From: DASZPL01 sp035550315
GTDB lineage: Bacteria > Actinomycetota > Actinomycetes > JAFAQI01
Direction of reading: 5' to 3'
NCBI GenBank assembly: GCA_035550315.1
Contig: DASZPL010000069.1
Span: 1-11,704, forward strand
DNA: 11,704 bases
This document shows positions 1-6,310 of this stretch, one piece after another (the stretch's first letter is position 1; each line of letters begins with the position of its first letter). The position numbers were made by a program, and so were the translations under genes. The notes beneath the pieces were generated by a model that was given only the letters and a program-made list of their open reading frames with translations, made no database searches and was not told the DNA's origin.

Positions 1-469
1 TGGCGCCCGCGCCGTACTTGGCCGTGACCGCATCGCGCGCCTTGCGGCCGTTGCGGATCGCGTCACCGAAGATCACGATCAGGAACAGCAGCGCCAGCGG
101 GCTGCCGACCGCGGCCGCGACCGGGATGAACGTCAGCACCAACGTCACGAGGATCAGCGCGAAGAAGATCTGACCGAGCGTGAACCGCGAGTCGACGAAG
201 TCCCGGGCCAGCCGCTTCTCCGGCCCGGCGTCACGCGGCGGCAGGTTCCGCTCGTCGCCGGTCAGTAGCGCTTCGCGCTGCTTGCGGCGGACGTCCCGGT
301 TTCGCTCGCGCTGCTGCGCCGCGGCTTCCTTGCGGGTCTTCGGCGCCGGGGTACGCCGGCGCTTGCGCGCCTCGCTGCGCTTCGGCGTCGGCCGGCCCTT
401 CCCGGTCGGTGCCGGCTCGGTCTCGTCGGGCGCCGGGTCGGGGGGAGTCAAGCGCCGACCGAGGATCAC
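1..469 (-). CDS. DUF3043 family membrane protein (3' end beyond window)
   Basis: About 156 residues are visible and the C-terminus lies off the left edge; the family is usually about 200 residues. The chain opens with a Pro/Asp/Glu-rich stretch, then the family's GKGRPTPKRSEARKRR signature near residue 25. A long Arg/Lys/Gln-rich helix follows, then GDERNLPPRDAGPEKRLARD, then FVDSRFTLGQIFF leading into two hydrophobic membrane segments separated by a short Gly/Ser turn. The function of the family is not known; it looks like an inner-membrane protein with a basic cytoplasmic N-terminus. I chose a GTG start at 469 over a TTG 18 bases downstream. It yields the MxxxRR opening I recall in relatives, and a TAGACT -10 box lies 7 bases upstream, fitting a leaderless transcript. 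The gene is divergent from pspA. Family assignment is from recalled similarity. Confidence 0.85.
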   Translation of the reverse strand, partial: MILGRRLTPPDPAPDETEPAPTGKGRPTPKRSEARKRRRTPAPKTRKEAAAQQRERNRDVRRKQREALLTGDERNLPPRDAGPEKRLARDFVDSRFTLGQIFFALILVTLVLTFIPVAAAVGSPLALLFLIVIFGDAIRNGRKARDAVTAKYGAGA

Positions 470-476
470 GGCGGGC

Positions 477-482
477 AGTCTA
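477..482 (-). promoter_or_regulatory. Predicted -10 box of the DUF3043 gene (leaderless)
   Basis: On the minus strand TAGACT (TANNNT) is followed by 7 bases and then the GTG start at 469, so transcription would begin at or next to the start codon. No convincing -35 hexamer is visible. No Shine-Dalgarno sequence precedes the GTG, which agrees with leaderless initiation. The box overlaps the leftmost copy of the ACGGCGGGCAG element, so a protein bound there could block it. Confidence 0.5.
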
Positions 483-522
483 GGTGCCGGTTCGATGCTC
501 AGCCCGCGTTCAGCAAGGCGAC

Positions 523-528
523 TAGGCT
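523..528 (+). promoter_or_regulatory. Predicted -10 box of the pspA operon
   Basis: TAGGCT matches TANNNT and would place the transcript start near 535, giving a leader of about 46 bases that begins with a hairpin. The expected -35 position (about 500-506) shows nothing like TTGACA. I also saw no clear ECF-type GGAAC...GTT pair, the SigE-type signal expected if regulation followed the mycobacterial pspA system. The assignment rests on position and the -10 match only. Confidence 0.4.
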
Positions 529-534
529 GAGGTC

Positions 535-561
535 CTGCCCGCCGTACCGCGGTGCGGGCAG
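535..561 (+). promoter_or_regulatory. Hairpin / inverted repeat at the start of the pspA leader
   Basis: CTGCCCGC (535-542) pairs with GCGGGCAG (554-561) in a perfect 8-bp stem. The 11-base loop contains the perfect palindrome ACCGCGGT (546-553). The stem begins where the pspA transcript is predicted to start, and the Shine-Dalgarno GGGAGG (563-568) follows two bases after it. It could be a DNA operator for a dimeric regulator, an RNA hairpin affecting translation, or both; the sequence does not decide. A third copy of the arm sits at 471-478 beside the divergent gene. Confidence 0.5.
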
Positions 562-580
562 CGGGAGGTCGACGACACAT

Positions 581-1363
581 ATGGGCATGGGCCGACGGCT
601 CGCTTTGATCGTGAAAGCAAAGGCCAGCAAGGTCCTCGACAAGCATGAGGACCCGCGCGAGACGCTGGACTACTCCTACGAGAAGCAGCTGGAGCTGCTG
701 ACGAAGGTACGCCGTGGCGTGGCCGACGTCGCCACCAGCCGCAAACGGCTCGAGATCCAGATGCAGCAGCTGCAGGCCAGCGCCGACAAGCTGCAGTCGC
801 AGGCGCAGCAGGCCGTGACCGCCGGCCGCGACGACCTGGCGCGCGAGGCGCTTACCCGGCGCGCCACCGCGAACTCGCAGCTTGCCGACCTGCAGACCCA
901 GCACGCCCAGCTGCAGGCCGAGGAAGAGAAGCTGACGCAGGCCTCGCAACGGTTGCAGGTCAAGGTCGACGCCTTCCGGACCCGCAAGGAGACGATCAAG
1001 GCGACCTACACCGCGGCCGAGGCGCAGGCGAAGATCGGTGAGGCCGTCTCCGGCATCTCCGAGGAGATGGGCGACATCGGCATGGCGATGCAGCGTGCCG
1101 AGGACAAGACCCAGCAGATGCAGGCCCGCGCCGGCGCCGTCGACGAACTGCTCGCCTCCGGCGCGCTCGACGACGCCACGATCGGCGGCGGCAAGGACGA
1201 CATCCAGGCCGAGCTCGACCGCTCCGCCGCCGGCACCGACGTGGAGCTGGAGCTTGCGAAGCTGAAGGGCGAGCTGCCGGCCGGGCAGTCCGCCCCCGCG
1301 ATCGGCGGTGCGGCCGGGGATGCCGCGACGGCCGCGGAGCCCGCTGCCGAGGAACAGAAATGA
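581..1363 (+). CDS. pspA: PspA/IM30 family membrane-stress protein
   Basis: This is a 260-residue PspA/IM30 (ESCRT-III-like) protein, which coats and repairs stressed inner membrane. An amphipathic N-terminal helix (residues 1-20, MGMGRRLALIVKAKASKVLD) should contact lipid. The conserved EDPRETLDYSYEKQLELL (23-40) follows, then a nearly continuous coiled coil to about residue 190, rich in Gln, Ala, Lys and Glu. Residues 192-230 hold the terminal helical part and 231-260 an Ala/Pro/Gly-rich tail ending in acidic residues. The N-terminal block matches actinobacterial PspA (Rv2744c type). ATG 581 has GGAGG 12 bases upstream, a slightly long spacing; a second in-frame ATG at 587 would shorten the helix by two residues. 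It is the first gene of the operon, and its stop overlaps the pspAA start (ATGA). No pspF, pspB or pspC is visible here. Confidence 0.95.
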   Translation: MGMGRRLALIVKAKASKVLDKHEDPRETLDYSYEKQLELLTKVRRGVADVATSRKRLEIQMQQLQASADKLQSQAQQAVTAGRDDLAREALTRRATANSQLADLQTQHAQLQAEEEKLTQASQRLQVKVDAFRTRKETIKATYTAAEAQAKIGEAVSGISEEMGDIGMAMQRAEDKTQQMQARAGAVDELLASGALDDATIGGGKDDIQAELDRSAAGTDVELELAKLKGELPAGQSAPAIGGAAGDAATAAEPAAEEQK

Positions 1364-1638
1364 TCGTGCGGATCCTCGGCGAGGGGCAGCTCGACGTCCC
1401 CGCCCACGGGTTGGACGAGCTCAACGCGCTTGACGAGAAGGTGCAGAAGGCGTGCGACGCCGACGACCAGGCGGCGTTCACCGAGGCGCTCGGCGCGCTG
1501 CTCGCCCGGGTCCGCGAGCTCGGCAAGCCGCTGCCCGACGACACCTTGACCCCATCTGAACTGGTGCTTCCGGCCGCCGACTCGTCGCTGGCCGAGGTCG
1601 CGGCATTACTTGCCGACGACGGTTTGATCCCTGGGTGA
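1360..1638 (+). CDS. pspAA: PspA-associated protein PspAA
   Basis: This is a 92-residue soluble acidic protein. It opens MIVRILGEGQLDV (a short beta-rich part), followed by helices with ELNALDEKVQKACDADD (20-36), EALGALLARVRELGKPLP (42-59), and a C-terminal SLAEVAALLADDGLIPG. These features and its position directly after pspA fit PspAA, a small family named from comparative genomics for its constant pairing with PspA. Its biochemical role is not established; binding to or controlling PspA assembly is an inference from the pairing. The start is fixed by the ATGA overlap with pspA and by GAGGA 6 bases upstream, so translational coupling is likely. Confidence 0.88.
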   Translation: MIVRILGEGQLDVPAHGLDELNALDEKVQKACDADDQAAFTEALGALLARVRELGKPLPDDTLTPSELVLPAADSSLAEVAALLADDGLIPG

Positions 1639-1651
1639 GGCGAGCTTCGAG

Positions 1652-2584
1652 ATGAGTACCAGCGAACGGCGCCGGATCCGGCCCGACCACGGCCTGACCG
1701 CCCGGATGACGTTCACCATGTTTTTGCTCGGCGCGCTGTACGTCGGTGTCGTCGCCGCGCTGATTGGGTCCGGCGTCAGCGCTGGGCCGGTCATCGTGAT
1801 CGCGGTCATCGTGTTGTTCGCGCAGTACTGGTTCTCCGACCGGATCGCGCTCTACGCGATGCACGGCAGGATCGTGACCCCGGAAGAGGCGCCCGAGCTG
1901 CACGGCATCGTCGACCGGCTGTGTGCCCTGGCGGACATGCCGAAGCCGAAGGTCGCGATCGCCAACACCGACATCCCGAACGCATTCGCGACCGGCCGCA
2001 ACCCGAAGAAGGCCGTGGTCTGCGCGACCACGGGCATCATGCGCCGGCTCGACACCGAAGAGCTGGAAGGCGTGCTGTCGCACGAGCTCTCGCACGTCGC
2101 GCACCGCGACGTCGCGGTGATGACGATCGCGTCCTTCCTCGGCGTGGCCGCGGGCCTGATCACGCGGTTCGCGTTCTACAGCGAGATGTTCGGCGGCGGC
2201 TTCGGCAACCGCAATAACAACAACAACGACAACAGCGCCGCGGTGATGGCCGCGGTGATGCTGGTGTCGATGGTCGTCTACGCGATCTCGTTCCTGCTGA
2301 CCCGCGCGCTGTCTCGCTACCGCGAGCTGTCCGCCGACCGTTCCGGGGCGCTGCTCACCGGCCGGCCGTCGGCGCTCGCCGCGGCGCTGCAGAAGGTCAC
2401 CGGCGAGATGGCGCGGATCCCGACCCGCGACCTGCGCACCGCCGAGCCGTTCAACGCGTTCTTCTTCACCCCGGCGCTGGCCAACGGCGTGTCGATCTCG
2501 TCGCTGTTCTCGACGCATCCGTCGCTGGAGAAGCGGCTCGAGCAGCTCGCCAAGATCTCGGCGCAGCTCGGCCAGCCGGTCTGA
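1652..2584 (+). CDS. htpX: HtpX-like membrane zinc metalloprotease (M48)
   Basis: This 310-residue M48B protease degrades misfolded or damaged membrane proteins. Zinc site: HELSH at 144-148 (ligands H144 and H148, catalytic E145), with the third ligand E225 in SRYRELSADR. Membrane segments are predicted at about 21-40, 44-61, 153-172 and 196-217, the usual four for HtpX, with the active site facing the cytoplasm. Residues 186-194 form an unusual Asn run between segments 3 and 4. The C-terminal THPSLEKRLEQL (288-299) is the family's closing motif. Length is close to the usual 280-300. It starts 13 bases after pspAA, with TGAGG 11 bases upstream of the ATG. Being embedded between pspAA and pspAB suggests coordinated membrane repair and quality control; that link is inference. 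Confidence 0.95.
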   Translation: MSTSERRRIRPDHGLTARMTFTMFLLGALYVGVVAALIGSGVSAGPVIVIAVIVLFAQYWFSDRIALYAMHGRIVTPEEAPELHGIVDRLCALADMPKPKVAIANTDIPNAFATGRNPKKAVVCATTGIMRRLDTEELEGVLSHELSHVAHRDVAVMTIASFLGVAAGLITRFAFYSEMFGGGFGNRNNNNNDNSAAVMAAVMLVSMVVYAISFLLTRALSRYRELSADRSGALLTGRPSALAAALQKVTGEMARIPTRDLRTAEPFNAFFFTPALANGVSISSLFSTHPSLEKRLEQLAKISAQLGQPV

Positions 2585-2594
2585 GCCCGACCTG

Positions 2595-3173
2595 ATGGGA
2601 CTGCTGGACACGCTGCTCGGCCGCACCAAGCCGGTCAAGCCGGACCTCGACGACCTGTTCGCGCTGCCGTCGGCGGCGATCACGTTGCAAGCCGGCGCCG
2701 ACCTGCGCCCGACCGGCGTCGGGTCGGTGTGCGTGAAGCCGTCGGAGGGTGGCGCGTTCGCTGGGTTGCGCGACCAGATCGACGAGTTGCTGTCGGTCAA
2801 CACCGCCGACGGCCAACGCAAGTACGACGAGGTCACCGACTCGTTCGGCTTCAGCTGGCTCACCCGTCGTACCTCGCCCGAGGACCTGAGCGGGTTGGTG
2901 ACCGACCTGCACGCGGTCAACTCCACGCTCGACGGCGCGGGGTTCGGCCCGGCGCTGCTCTGCACGCTGGTCGCGTTCGGCGACGGCAGCCAGCCGACGG
3001 TCGGCCTGGTCTACCTCTACAAGCGCGGCAGCTGGTATCCGTTCGCGCCGACCGGCAAGGAGAAGCGCGACAATTCGCGCGAGCTGCAGATCAAGGCGGT
3101 CCTGGGGGAGGATCTCAAGGTGGAGGCGGACCTATCGCGCTGGTTCCCAGTGTGGGGAGCACCCGGGCTGTGA
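2595..3173 (+). CDS. pspAB: PspA-associated protein PspAB
   Basis: This is a 192-residue soluble protein with no signal peptide or membrane segment. It begins MGLLDTLLGRTKPVKPDLDDLFALPSAAITL in outline; the LFALPSA (21-27) and RPTGVGSVCVKPSEGGAF (38-55) blocks are those I recall for PspAB. An alpha/beta body follows, with YDEVTDSFGFSWL (77-89) and a C-terminal region LVYLYKRGSWYPFAP (138-152). The molecular function is unknown; the name reflects repeated genomic association with PspA, PspAA and HtpX. It starts 10 bases after htpX with no obvious Shine-Dalgarno, so reinitiation after htpX translation is likely. The assignment is from recalled family pattern and gene order. Confidence 0.85.
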   Translation: MGLLDTLLGRTKPVKPDLDDLFALPSAAITLQAGADLRPTGVGSVCVKPSEGGAFAGLRDQIDELLSVNTADGQRKYDEVTDSFGFSWLTRRTSPEDLSGLVTDLHAVNSTLDGAGFGPALLCTLVAFGDGSQPTVGLVYLYKRGSWYPFAPTGKEKRDNSRELQIKAVLGEDLKVEADLSRWFPVWGAPGL

Positions 3174-3196
3174 CCGGCGCCACCGCCGGCTGAGCC

Positions 3197-3892
3197 GTGT
3201 TCGACATCGCCGGGGTGCTGCTGAGCGCGGCAGCGGACCACGGCCACCAGCTGCCGGGCGTGTTCGGCAAGCTGCAGCCGACGCTGCAGCACTACGGCTA
3301 CCTCGCGGTCGGGGGCGCGCTGTTCTTTGAAGACTTCGGCGTGCCGCTGCCCGGCGAGACGATGCTGATTGCGGCGTCGCTCTACGCCGGCGCCGGACAT
3401 CTCGAGATCTGGGTCGTCGTCATCGTGGCGTTCCTCGCCGCCGTGCTCGGTGACAATGTCGGGTTCGCGATCGGCCACTTCGGCGGCCGGCCGCTGCTCG
3501 AACGGGTCGGCAAGTACGTCTTCCTCACCCCGAAGCGGATCGACGCCGCGGAGGCGTTCTTCCGCCGGCACGGCAACTGGATCGTCGTCGCGGCGCGGTT
3601 CATCGAAGGGCTGCGCCAGGCCAACGGGATCATCGCCGGCATCGTCGAGATGCCGTGGAAGCGGTTTCTTGCCGCCAACGCACTCGGCGCCGCGCTGTGG
3701 GTCGCCGTCTGGTCCACACTCGGCTACTTCGCCGGCAGCCACGTCGAGACGATCAGCCGTTACTTCACCTGGGTCGCCGGCGGGATCGCGTTGCTGGTCG
3801 TGCTGGGCATCGCGCGTCACATCTGGCACGCTCGGCGTCGCCGGTCCGCCGCCGCCGCGCCGGCCCGCGCGGGGGAGGAGCAACGCGCATGA
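3197..3892 (+). CDS. DedA family (VTT domain) membrane protein
   Basis: This 231-residue DedA/SNARE-associated (VTT domain) membrane protein belongs to a family implicated in moving lipids such as undecaprenyl phosphate or phosphatidylethanolamine across the inner membrane, and in envelope integrity. Family marks are FFEDFGVPLPGETMLIAAS (43-61, with acidic E45), GDNVGFAIGHFGGR (85-98), and FFRRHGNWIVVAARFIEGLR (121-140) with the conserved arginines R134 and R140, followed by GIIAG. Hydrophobic segments lie at about 34-44, 53-83, 125-150, 158-180 and 190-208, with a basic/Ala C-terminal tail. The GTG start lies 23 bases after pspAB with a weak ribosome site, so it is probably part of the operon. 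A lipid-transport protein beside a Psp module fits an envelope-repair role (inference). Substrate cannot be told from sequence. Confidence 0.9.
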   Translation: MFDIAGVLLSAAADHGHQLPGVFGKLQPTLQHYGYLAVGGALFFEDFGVPLPGETMLIAASLYAGAGHLEIWVVVIVAFLAAVLGDNVGFAIGHFGGRPLLERVGKYVFLTPKRIDAAEAFFRRHGNWIVVAARFIEGLRQANGIIAGIVEMPWKRFLAANALGAALWVAVWSTLGYFAGSHVETISRYFTWVAGGIALLVVLGIARHIWHARRRRSAAAAPARAGEEQRA

Positions 3893-5037
3893 TGACCGCG
3901 CTCACCACCAGGTTTGCCACGCTCGCCCTCGTACCGCTCGCGGCATCTGGCCTGCTCGCCGGACCGCTCGGCACCGGAAGCCCGGCCGTCGTCGGCCACC
4001 TCGCCTACTTGACCAACGGCGACTCGACCGGCCAGAACAACCAGGTCGAGCTGGTCACCGTGTACGCCGACGGCACCACGTCCGCGGCCCAGCAGATCGG
4101 GCCGGTCGGCACCGCCGCTGGCTGGTCCGTGCGAATCTTTCCCGACAGCCTGGTGGCCTCGACCGACGGCGAGCGGCTGGCCTGGTCCGAGGAGCTGACC
4201 AAAGGCACCGGCGCCGCGCTGCGGCTGCGCAGCATCCTGGTGATGCGCGACGAGACGACCGGTACGACGACGCAGCTGCGGACCGTCGAGCAGCCGGTCG
4301 GCTTCGCCGGCCATCGCCTGGTCGTCGCCAGCGGCGGGCCGGCCCACGAACTGGCCACGACGCCCAGCGCGCATCTGGTGCGGCTGCACGTCGGCGCGTT
4401 CCCACTGACGACGTACGCGCACGGCGTGGTCTCGGCGCCGGCGAAGTTCGACCAGGCCGGCACCCACCACACCGACACGCTGCAGCTGCGGTCGTTCGGC
4501 GGGCACCGGACGGTGCTGCACATCTACCACCTCGGGCCGGCGAACTACCGCGACGTCGACGCCGGCTGGCTCAGCGCCGACGGCAACCACCTCGTCGTGG
4601 AGCGCGGCAACCACCAGGACTTCGGCGGTCTGGGCCCGTCATCGCTGGCCGACGAGTTCGGCCCCGCGGGCGCCGACGACCGCCGGACGCTCGGCCACTA
4701 CGGCACCGCGAAGGCCGCCTGGCGGATCGAATCCGTCGGCTTCGTCGGGTCGCACGACGACGTCTGGGCGGCCTGGGCGCGACAGGCGCGCCACACCGTG
4801 CACGCGCTGGTCGCGCGCTTCACCGGCGGGCACTGGCGGCTGGTGCGCGACGACGCGATCGCGCTGGCGTCACGCGGCTCCTATGTCCTGGTGCAGCCCG
4901 GCCGCTACGTGCCGAACGGCTCCGAGGGCGGGCTCGACTACCGCACCGAGGCGACCAGCCCGGCGGTGCTGCTGCACGGAGGTAGCAGCGTCGCCCTCGA
5001 CATCGCGGGCATCGGCTTCGCCTGGGTGAGCGGCTGA
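3889..5037 (+). CDS. Secreted protein of unknown function, possible beta-propeller
   Basis: I do not recognise a named family. The 382-residue product starts with an N-terminal hydrophobic export signal (about 9-25) with no lipobox cysteine, so it is probably released or membrane-tethered outside the cell. The chain contains no cysteine. It is rich in Gly, Ala, Thr, Val and His, and shows repeats resembling beta-propeller blades: SLVASTDGERLAWSEE (87-102) and AGWLSADGNHLVVERG (225-240), both S-x-DG-x-x-L. Other strand-like stretches, such as LHIYHLGPANYRDVDAG, lie between. A TolB/WD40-like propeller is possible but not shown. ATG 3889 was chosen because it overlaps the DedA stop (ATGA) and has GGGGGAGGAG (3871-3880) 8 bases upstream; an upstream in-frame opening at 3655 is DedA shadow. 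It is the last gene of the psp group. Confidence 0.8.
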   Translation: MMTALTTRFATLALVPLAASGLLAGPLGTGSPAVVGHLAYLTNGDSTGQNNQVELVTVYADGTTSAAQQIGPVGTAAGWSVRIFPDSLVASTDGERLAWSEELTKGTGAALRLRSILVMRDETTGTTTQLRTVEQPVGFAGHRLVVASGGPAHELATTPSAHLVRLHVGAFPLTTYAHGVVSAPAKFDQAGTHHTDTLQLRSFGGHRTVLHIYHLGPANYRDVDAGWLSADGNHLVVERGNHQDFGGLGPSSLADEFGPAGADDRRTLGHYGTAKAAWRIESVGFVGSHDDVWAAWARQARHTVHALVARFTGGHWRLVRDDAIALASRGSYVLVQPGRYVPNGSEGGLDYRTEATSPAVLLHGGSSVALDIAGIGFAWVSG

Positions 5038-5058
5038 CCATTCGGCCGGCCTGCGCCG

Positions 5059-5064
5059 TACAGT
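5059..5064 (+). promoter_or_regulatory. Predicted -10 box, leaderless promoter of the reductase gene
   Basis: TACAGT is followed by six bases and then the ATG at 5071, which puts the transcript start at the A of the ATG. A weak -35 candidate, CTGACC (5034-5039), lies 19 bases upstream. There is no Shine-Dalgarno. This marks a likely new transcription unit after the psp operon. Confidence 0.45.
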
Positions 5065-5070
5065 TCGCAG

Positions 5071-6300
5071 ATGGCTGATGATCGTGAGCTGGACGTCGTT
5101 GTCTATGGCGCGACTGGGTTTGTCGGCAAGCTGACCGCGGCAGCACTCGCAAAATCCGGTGGCGGTGCGCGCATCGGGCTCGCCGGCCGGAGCCAGGACA
5201 AGCTGCAACGCACCCGGGCCGACCTCGGCCCGGCGGCAGCCGAGCTGCCGCTGATCGCCGTGGACGCCGCCGACGAGGCGGGCCTGCGCGACCTCGCCGG
5301 GCGCACCCGGGCGGTCGTTACCAGCGTCGGCCCCTACTGCGACTACGGCATGCCGCTGCTCGCGGCCTGCGCCGCCGCTGGCACGCACTACGCCGACCTC
5401 ACCGGCGAGGCGAAATTCGTCCGGGAAGCCGCCGACCGCTATGACGGGACGGCGCGTGAGAGCGGCGCTCGCATCGTCAACGCCTGCGGCTTCGACTCGA
5501 TCCCGTCGGACCTCGGCGTGTTTGCCCTCCACCAGCAGGTGCGCGCCGACGGCGAGGGAGAGCTGGAGGAGACGACGCTGGTTGTCCGTCAGCTGAAGGG
5601 CGGCGTGTCCGGCGGCACCCTGGCGACGATGAAGAACACTGTCGACGAGATGAAGCGCAGCAAGGAGTTTCGCCGGTTCCTCGCCGACCCCTACAACCTG
5701 AGTCCGGATCGCGGCAAGGAGCCCGACCTCGGCGACGAGTCCGACCCTCGGCGCATCGCGCGCGACCGCGAGATCGGCCGCTGGCTCGCGCCATTCGTGA
5801 TGTCGAGCTACAACACCCGGATCGTGCGGCGCAGCAACGCGCTGCTCGACTACGCGTACGGCCGGCGGTTCCGCTACCAGGAGTACATGAGCTTCCCGGC
5901 CCACCCCGGCGGGCTCGCCGCCGCCGTCGGCGTCACCGCGGGGTACGCCGCGCTCGGTGGCGGGCTGATGCTGCCGCCGACCCGCAAGCTGCTCGACCGG
6001 ATGCTGCCCGACCCGGGCGAAGGGCCGAGCGAGAAGACGCAACGCAACGGCCGGTTCCGGCTGGAGATCCACGCAACCACCTCGACCGGCGCGCGCTACG
6101 TCTGCGACGTCGCCGGCACCGGCGACCCGGGCTACGCCGCGACCGCGGTGATGTTCGCGCAGTCCGGGCTCGCGATGGCGCTCGACGGCGAGCGGCTGCC
6201 GGCGGCGGCCGGCGTCCTGACGCCGGCGAGCGGCGTCGGCCAGCCGCTGCTCGACCGGCTGCGCGGCGAGGGCTTCACTTACGACGCCCGGCGGGTGTAG
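5071..6300 (+). CDS. Saccharopine dehydrogenase-like / trans-acting enoyl reductase family protein
   Basis: This 409-residue NAD(P)-binding protein has an N-terminal Rossmann fold with VVYGATGFVGKLTA (10-23) and AGRSQDKL (38-45). It then has the family blocks TSVGPYCDYG (84-93), HYADLTGE (106-113), ACGFDSIPSDLG (138-149), LKGGVSGGT (175-183), NTRIVRRSNALLDYAYGRRF (248-267) and GDPGYAATA (351-359). It closely resembles, from memory, M. tuberculosis Rv2449c and more distantly Rv2953, the trans-acting enoyl reductase of phthiocerol dimycocerosate and phenolglycolipid synthesis. The true substrate here is unknown, and no polyketide synthase or lipid gene is in the window. True saccharopine dehydrogenase activity (lysine pathway) is unlikely. 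A stretch near 283-300 is hydrophobic and may touch membrane. glxK-like gene 6311 begins 10 bases downstream and is likely co-transcribed. Confidence 0.88.
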   Translation: MADDRELDVVVYGATGFVGKLTAAALAKSGGGARIGLAGRSQDKLQRTRADLGPAAAELPLIAVDAADEAGLRDLAGRTRAVVTSVGPYCDYGMPLLAACAAAGTHYADLTGEAKFVREAADRYDGTARESGARIVNACGFDSIPSDLGVFALHQQVRADGEGELEETTLVVRQLKGGVSGGTLATMKNTVDEMKRSKEFRRFLADPYNLSPDRGKEPDLGDESDPRRIARDREIGRWLAPFVMSSYNTRIVRRSNALLDYAYGRRFRYQEYMSFPAHPGGLAAAVGVTAGYAALGGGLMLPPTRKLLDRMLPDPGEGPSEKTQRNGRFRLEIHATTSTGARYVCDVAGTGDPGYAATAVMFAQSGLAMALDGERLPAAAGVLTPASGVGQPLLDRLRGEGFTYDARRV

Positions 6301-6310
6301 CCGCCCGGCG

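Larger units (their letters stand above)
468..545. repeat. Two inverted copies of an 11-base element in the divergent gap
   Basis: ACGGCGGGCAG at 468-478 is repeated exactly, in inverted orientation, as CTGCCCGCCGT at 535-545. An 8-base partial copy, GCGGGCAG, lies at 554-561. The left copy overlaps the GTG and -10 box of the DUF3043 gene, and the right copies cover the predicted pspA transcript start. This layout suits a regulator acting on both divergent genes. GC-rich DNA raises the chance background, but an exact 11-mer within 80 bases is notable. Confidence 0.5.

Noticed and set aside
180..530. Plus-strand Arg/Ser-rich open frame of 116 codons
   Set aside because: It is the opposite-strand shadow of the DUF3043 gene, has low-complexity Arg/Ser composition and has no ribosome site.
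1478..2965. Long minus-strand open frame (495 codons) across pspAA, htpX and pspAB
   Set aside because: It lies wholly opposite three well-supported genes, and its Arg/Gly/His/Asp-rich composition is typical of GC-rich antisense shadow.
3369..4985. Long plus-strand open frame (538 codons) across the DedA and secreted-protein genes
   Set aside because: It is an out-of-frame Arg/Pro/Ser-rich shadow; the two real frames have family motifs, ribosome sites and an ATGA junction.
5038..5058. GGCCGGCC palindrome as a terminator after the secreted-protein gene
   Set aside because: It is only an 8-base loopless palindrome without a T tract; not convincing as a hairpin terminator.
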